From: Humulus lupulus
Lineage: Eukaryota > Streptophyta > Magnoliopsida > Rosales > Cannabaceae
Assembly: GCF_963169125.1 (NCBI RefSeq)
Contig: NC_084793.1
Coordinates: forward strand, 42,279,578 to 42,343,577
Reading direction: 5' to 3'
Length of the DNA: 64,000 bases
Under the pieces are notes generated by a model. That model saw only the letters and a list, made by a program, of their open reading frames with translations. It had not been told where the DNA came from and ran no database searches. Shown piece after piece: positions 59,913 to 64,000 of the stretch. The stretch's first letter is position 1. The number at the start of each line of letters is the position of its first letter. A program made the position numbers and the translations under genes.

Positions 59913-59932
59913 ACTTGGTATCAAAGCGTGCC
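59913..59932 (+). promoter_or_regulatory. Primer-binding site, Met tRNA type
   Basis: ACTTGGTATCAAAGCGTGCC right after the LTR; one base differs from the common TGGTATCAGAGC. Confidence 0.85.
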
Positions 59933-60348
59933 AAGGTTTAGGGTTCCTGTAGACTGGCTGGGCATGTACACTCGCAACTGAAGATAAGCTCGACTCATGG
60001 TTTGGTAACTATTTATGTGATTACATGTTTAACTGCTTAAATTGAATATAAATTCTTTACTTGTCTACATGAGATACATTAATAAGGCTGGGCCTTGACT
60101 GTTGCATGATAAGCAAGAACGTGCTTATTAGTACTGATATTGCTAGAACATGCTTATTTGCATTGTTAATTGTCAATTTTTAATTGCTAAATGTTAAATG
60201 TTAAAATCATGAATCAATGTGTTTATCTGTATGATTGTGGAACATGGATAAATATCTGCTTGATCTTGGACCGTGAGACGACAAGAGGTTTAGTTATTAC
60301 TATTTAACTGGTCGCATTGACTATTGCAGCAAGGTTTAAGTTGATAAT

Positions 60349-61450
60349 ATGATTCCAAGGCAGACAGATTCATCAGTTGGCCAGGAAGATCAGGGCCAGA
60401 ATGATAGACATGGTCAGGCAAATGACCAGAGTCAGATCCCTCAGCCAGCTCTTAATAACTGGTAGTAGCTGTTTGCTGATTTACAAGCCAGAGTTATTAG
60501 GCAGGAGGAAGAAATCCGCCTCCTGAGACAACAACAGGTTCCTACAGGGAACATTCTACCAGAGGCACCATCTAAAATGGTGCCAACAGTTAAGCAACTG
60601 CCAGAGGCTGGAAGTAAATGGGAACCTCTTTATGAAAGGTTCAGAAAATAGCAACCTCCAGTTTTTTAGGGCAGTGTAGATCTAGCTAAGACTGAGTAAT
60701 GGATGAGCATGGTTACCACCATCCTTGACTTTATGAGGGTGTCTGGTAATGAGAGGGTGGCTTGTGCCACATATATGTTTCGGGAGGATGCCCGAATTTG
60801 GTGGGAAGTGATATCCCAGACCTGAAATGTCAATGCCCTAAGTTGGGAAGAGTTTCAGACTCTGTTCAATGAGAAATACTACAATGATGCCATTGGGGCT
60901 GCAAAAGCTGAATAGTTCAGCATATTACTTCAGGGGAGTTTGTCAGTGAGTGAATATGCTCTGAAGTTTGACAGATTGGCAAAGTTTTCCATGGAACAGG
61001 TGCCCACTGATGGGACCAGGAGGGAGAGGTTTCTCCAGGGGCTCAGCCTAGAATAGCCTGGGATGTTCGTATCATCACTATGGCTGGTTGAGAAGGCGCT
61101 CATAGCTGAGAGCGTAGAGAACAAGATCTGGTGGGACAATGCAGTCAGAAGAGAGTTGAGGAGGACAAGACCTCCATTTGTAGGGTCAGGGAGGGGCGGA
61201 GGCCCCAGTCATCAGAAGAGGAAGGCTCATGATACCTTCCTAGCTCCAAGTCTTGATAGGCGACCATGTAGTATTTCAATGGGCCGCCAGGGTGGAAGTG
61301 AGGCCTAGAGGACTTATCCTGAGTGCCCTAGGTGCAAGATACGCCATTTGGGAGAGTGCAGGGCAAAGGCTTGCTTCTTATGTGGGACAGTGGGACATTT
61401 CAGAAAGATTGCGCAAAAGCAAGAAAGGAAGAACCCAGGAAGGCGGACAG
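60349..61450 (+). pseudogene. Gypsy gag, heavily broken
   Basis: ATG at 60349 followed by a Gln-rich N-terminus and a TAG where GNNNNW ends (about 60463). The core is recognisable (WEPLYERF, FREDARIWWEV, LSVSEYALKFDRLAKF). Multiple stops and a frame change around 61060 follow. The zinc knuckle reads CFLCGTVGHFRK and loses its last Cys to a frame slip near 61410; the relative at 39771-40442 keeps it. Dead copy. Confidence 0.85.
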
Positions 61451-62352
61451 CTCAACCCCAACTCGAGTGTTCGCATTGACTCAGGAAGAAGCTGAGGCTT
61501 CACCCTCAGTAGTTATAGGTCAGCTTTTTAGTATTGGAACCCCTTATACTGTTTTGATTGATTCTGGTGCTACACATTCTTTTGTTGCTAGTAGAATTAT
61601 TGATAGACTGTGTAGACCATGTGATTATTATGTTGTGGGGTTCGGGACCTTATTACCCACTGGGGAGTTAGTAGTATCCAGGAGATGGGTCACATCACTG
61701 CCAGTGACAGTAAATGGCAGAGAATTATCAGTTGATTTTATAGAGTTGGTGATGACTGACTTTGATATGATTATGGATATGGATTGGTTAGTGAAGTATG
61801 GGGCAACCATAGATTGCAGAAGGAAGATGGTAACCTTTGAGGCTGAAGGTGAGGATCCTTTTGTATTTGTTGGCATTGTGCATGGACCTCGTATACCGAT
61901 GATATGTGTCGAGGGCTAGAGATCTATTGCAAGGAGGTTGCATAAGGTTCTTAGCCAGTGTGGTGGACACTAGTCAGGCCATGCCAGTGGGACCAGATGA
62001 GACCATACTAGTCTTTGAGTTCCTGGATGTGTTTCCAGAGGATTTAATAGGGTTTCCACCACAAAATAGATTGAATTTGTGATAGAACTGGCACTAGAGA
62101 CAGATCCAGTGTCTAGAGAACCTTACAGAATGGCCCCAGTAAAGTTAAAAGAGCTAAAGGTACAGCTGCAGGAGCTGTTAGATTTAGGTTTTATAAGACC
62201 TAGTTTCTCACCTTGGGGTGCACTTGTCTATTTGTAAAGAAGAAAGATGGTGCTCTGAGGATGTGTATTGATTACAGAGAACTGAATAAGTTAACAATCA
62301 AGAAAAAGTATCCTCTGCCAAGGATAGATGATCTGTTTGATCAATTGCAAGG
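61451..62352 (+). pseudogene. Gypsy protease and RT N-terminal part, cut by an LTR insertion
   Basis: The protease is well kept in 61451-61919: VLIDSGATHSFVA (active-site D-S-G), DFDMIMDMDWLVKYGATIDC. A stop at 61917-61919 and frame changes follow. RT begins [21 protein letters not shown] and [14 protein letters not shown], then ends where relatives read [15 protein letters not shown], because an LTR starts at 62353. The rest of pol is not in the window. Confidence 0.88.
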
Positions 62353-63775
62353 TGTGGATGCTCAATATTCCACGCCCGTAAAAGATCCAAGATGCGCGCT
62401 AAGGTCCCATAAAGGCCTAAATGCATGTCTGAGCCGCGGGACGCTCGGGCCACCGTCCTCTTGCAAAGGGCTCGCATCACCTCATGACGCATGGCGTCTC
62501 GTAAGGCCCTAGCTGCGCACCACCTCTCGGCGCGCCCAGCGCCCCGCGTGGACCGCCTTACGTGTGCACATCGCCACCGCCTCGCTTGGACACGCCTAGG
62601 CGCGAGGCCCTGCCTCGCTCGGCCATGCCTCGCTTGGCCATGCCCAAGCGCGAGGCCCTGCCTCGCTCTCAGCAAGCCCACGTGAGGACATGTCCGCACG
62701 TCACCATCTCGCGTCTCGTCTCGGCCACGCGAGGCCATGTGAGGCCCTCGCCCATGCCCAGGCGCGAGGCACCGCCTCGCTCACAGCACGCCCACGCGAG
62801 GCCATGTCCGCACGTCACCATCTCGTGTCTCATCTCAGCCACACGAGGCCATGCGAGGCCCTCGCCCATGCCCAGGCGCGAGGCACCGCCTCGCTCACAG
62901 CATGCCCACGCGAGGCCGTGCCACAATCTCAGCATCTTGTGGGGAGCCTGTATAACCCACGAGGCCATGGCTTGGCCATGCCTAAGACGTGCGCACCATC
63001 TCGCGTGCAACGTCTTGGCGTGTCCAGTAGCCTCGCGGGGGGCATCTCTTGAGGGCCTCACACCCTTCAAGCTGTGCCTCACCAAGAGCGCCTCGTGTGT
63101 GGCGTGCCTCCTAGACGCGTCGCCTCACGAGAGGCATCTCGTGAGAGCCTCGTCTAAAGGGCTACGCGTATATGGTGACCTCGCCCCAATGGGTCTCGTC
63201 CAAAGGCCCCGCGTTCATGATGCTAGTGTTAGAGCTGGCCCACAAGAGACAAAAAGAATACGAACAAGGTACCTCTAAAGGGGTACGTACATGCCTGCAA
63301 GGATCATGGGACAGGCCTGACACCTGTACCCGACAAATAGTGGCGGTTGGGAATAGTACGAGGAGTGGCTACACTACCACCACGTCTCTGACACCCGTAC
63401 AAGGCGAGTGGTGGAGTCATGACCGGGTACAAAAGCTGAGGTGCTCCCATGAACTCTGACCATGTACCAGAGCCGACACCACTACATCTGATACCACCAT
63501 CCTGATAGTGTACTTATGCATAGATTTGTCCCATGGACCGCAGTGTATCAGGGGCCATTAGAGCCCACTATAAAATAAACTCCACTTCCATTTGGAGGGG
63601 GGTTGGAAAATTTACTGTAGCAAGTGCACCATAGTGAATGAAAATTAATTTCACCATTGTTCTTCTGCAATTGTTCTTGGAAGTTGATACTTAGATTCCT
63701 AAAGCTTTTCTTTTGATAATCTTTACTTTGCAATTTTTCTGACTTAACTTAGTTGACGAGTTCTCACCGTAAACA
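62353..63775 (+). repeat. 5' LTR (about 1423 bp) of a gypsy element inserted into RT
   Basis: Starts TGTGGATGCTC (62353; a start at 62355 is also possible) and ends CGTAAACA, followed by a primer site. GC-rich upstream half, TATA (CTATAAAATA) at about 63569. Contains 114-bp tandem repeats. Long open frames on both strands (62298-63278) result from GC richness and repeats; they contain only Arg/Ala/Pro/His-rich low-complexity sequence. Confidence 0.85.
62677..62935 (+). repeat. 114-bp tandem repeat, about 2.3 copies
   Basis: Units begin CCCACGYGAGGMCATGTCC at 62677 and 62791, with a partial third at 62905. Units one and two are more than 90% alike by eye. 114 is a multiple of three, which keeps the spurious open frames long. 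Confidence 0.9.
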
Positions 63776-63796
63776 GTTTGGCGCCGTCTGTGGGAA
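63776..63796 (+). promoter_or_regulatory. Primer-binding site, TGGCGCC type
   Basis: GTTTGGCGCCGTCTGTGGG directly after the LTR. The first ten bases of TGGCGCCGT match the end of plant Asp tRNA; the rest departs. Typical of Tat/Athila-side gypsy elements. Confidence 0.85.
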
Positions 63797-63842
63797 CGTA
63801 AGTACCAAGCTACTGTTCTACCATTACTTCTAGCAAGAAGAA

Positions 63843-64000
63843 ATGCCGAGACGTTCAAAGCGACTCAGGGAGCCACGAGAGGTGGATTTCCACCTTAACG
63901 GAGTCCAGCTGAAGGCCTCCATGAAGGATCCTCCTCCACCCAGAGATGTGGAACCCCCAAGGGACCTTGAGGTTCACGAGGGTGATAGAGAGGCTTCGTA
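63843..64000 (+). CDS. Start of a gypsy gag, runs off the window
   Basis: ATG at 63843, 47 bp past the primer site, open for 52 codons to the edge. It begins MPRRSKRLREPREVDF, basic then acidic/proline-rich, as in gag N-termini of Tat-side elements. It is the only retroelement reading frame here without a visible defect, so this insertion is probably the youngest in the right part of the window. Confidence 0.8.
   Translation, partial: MPRRSKRLREPREVDFHLNGVQLKASMKDPPPPRDVEPPRDLEVHEGDREAS

Noticed and set aside
62298..63278. Long open frames on both strands (95-238 codons)
   Set aside because: They overlap on opposite strands inside a GC-rich LTR with 114-bp repeats; the translations are low-complexity Arg/Ala/Pro/His without domains.

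Overview
The window is plant nuclear DNA, almost certainly from a eudicot. Evidence: an AT-rich background, one plant-type gene with a spliced 5' leader, and Ty1/copia and Ty3/gypsy LTR retrotransposons of plant lineages, MITEs and a CACTA element filling most of the rest. The species cannot be named from sequence alone. No rRNA, tRNA or CRISPR was seen.

Layout. 1-4727: 5' part of a decayed copia element (Copia-1, minus strand). 4787-7211: a lone gypsy LTR. 7212-8497: 3' tail and LTR of another element, with an antisense promoter-like cassette. 8935-12085: two foldback structures, the first carrying a small foldback transposon in one arm. 13150-15620: the only convincing host gene (14402-15016, minus), a 204-residue protein with a PNRC-like proline motif. 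15708-17600: a MITE and a degenerate minisatellite.

17853-31413 is one old copia-type solo LTR split by later insertions: Copia-2 (17879-28483, itself holding two solo LTRs), a gypsy solo LTR (28768-30689) and a small hAT-like MITE (31159-31343). 33982-52345 appears to be one Tourist-like MITE split by a non-autonomous CACTA element, a gypsy LTR/gag remnant, and a 381-bp foldback element; the last is split by a Tat-like, gag-bearing LTR element (40804-51543, TSD CCTAT) that contains a truncated Tekay-like gypsy element (42468-47986). 54255-64000: three gypsy LTRs in series, a decayed gypsy gag-pol (60349-62352), and a fresh insertion into its reverse transcriptase by another gypsy element whose LTR (62353-63775), primer site and gag start are visible before the window ends.

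Five insertions are supported by perfect 5-bp target duplications and two more by 4 of 5 bases. Every retroelement coding region carries stops, frameshifts or deletions except the short gag start at the right edge. The most unusual observation is that nearly every LTR family here, copia and gypsy alike, carries its own short GC-rich palindromic word repeated two to four times; the word differs between families while the arrangement recurs.
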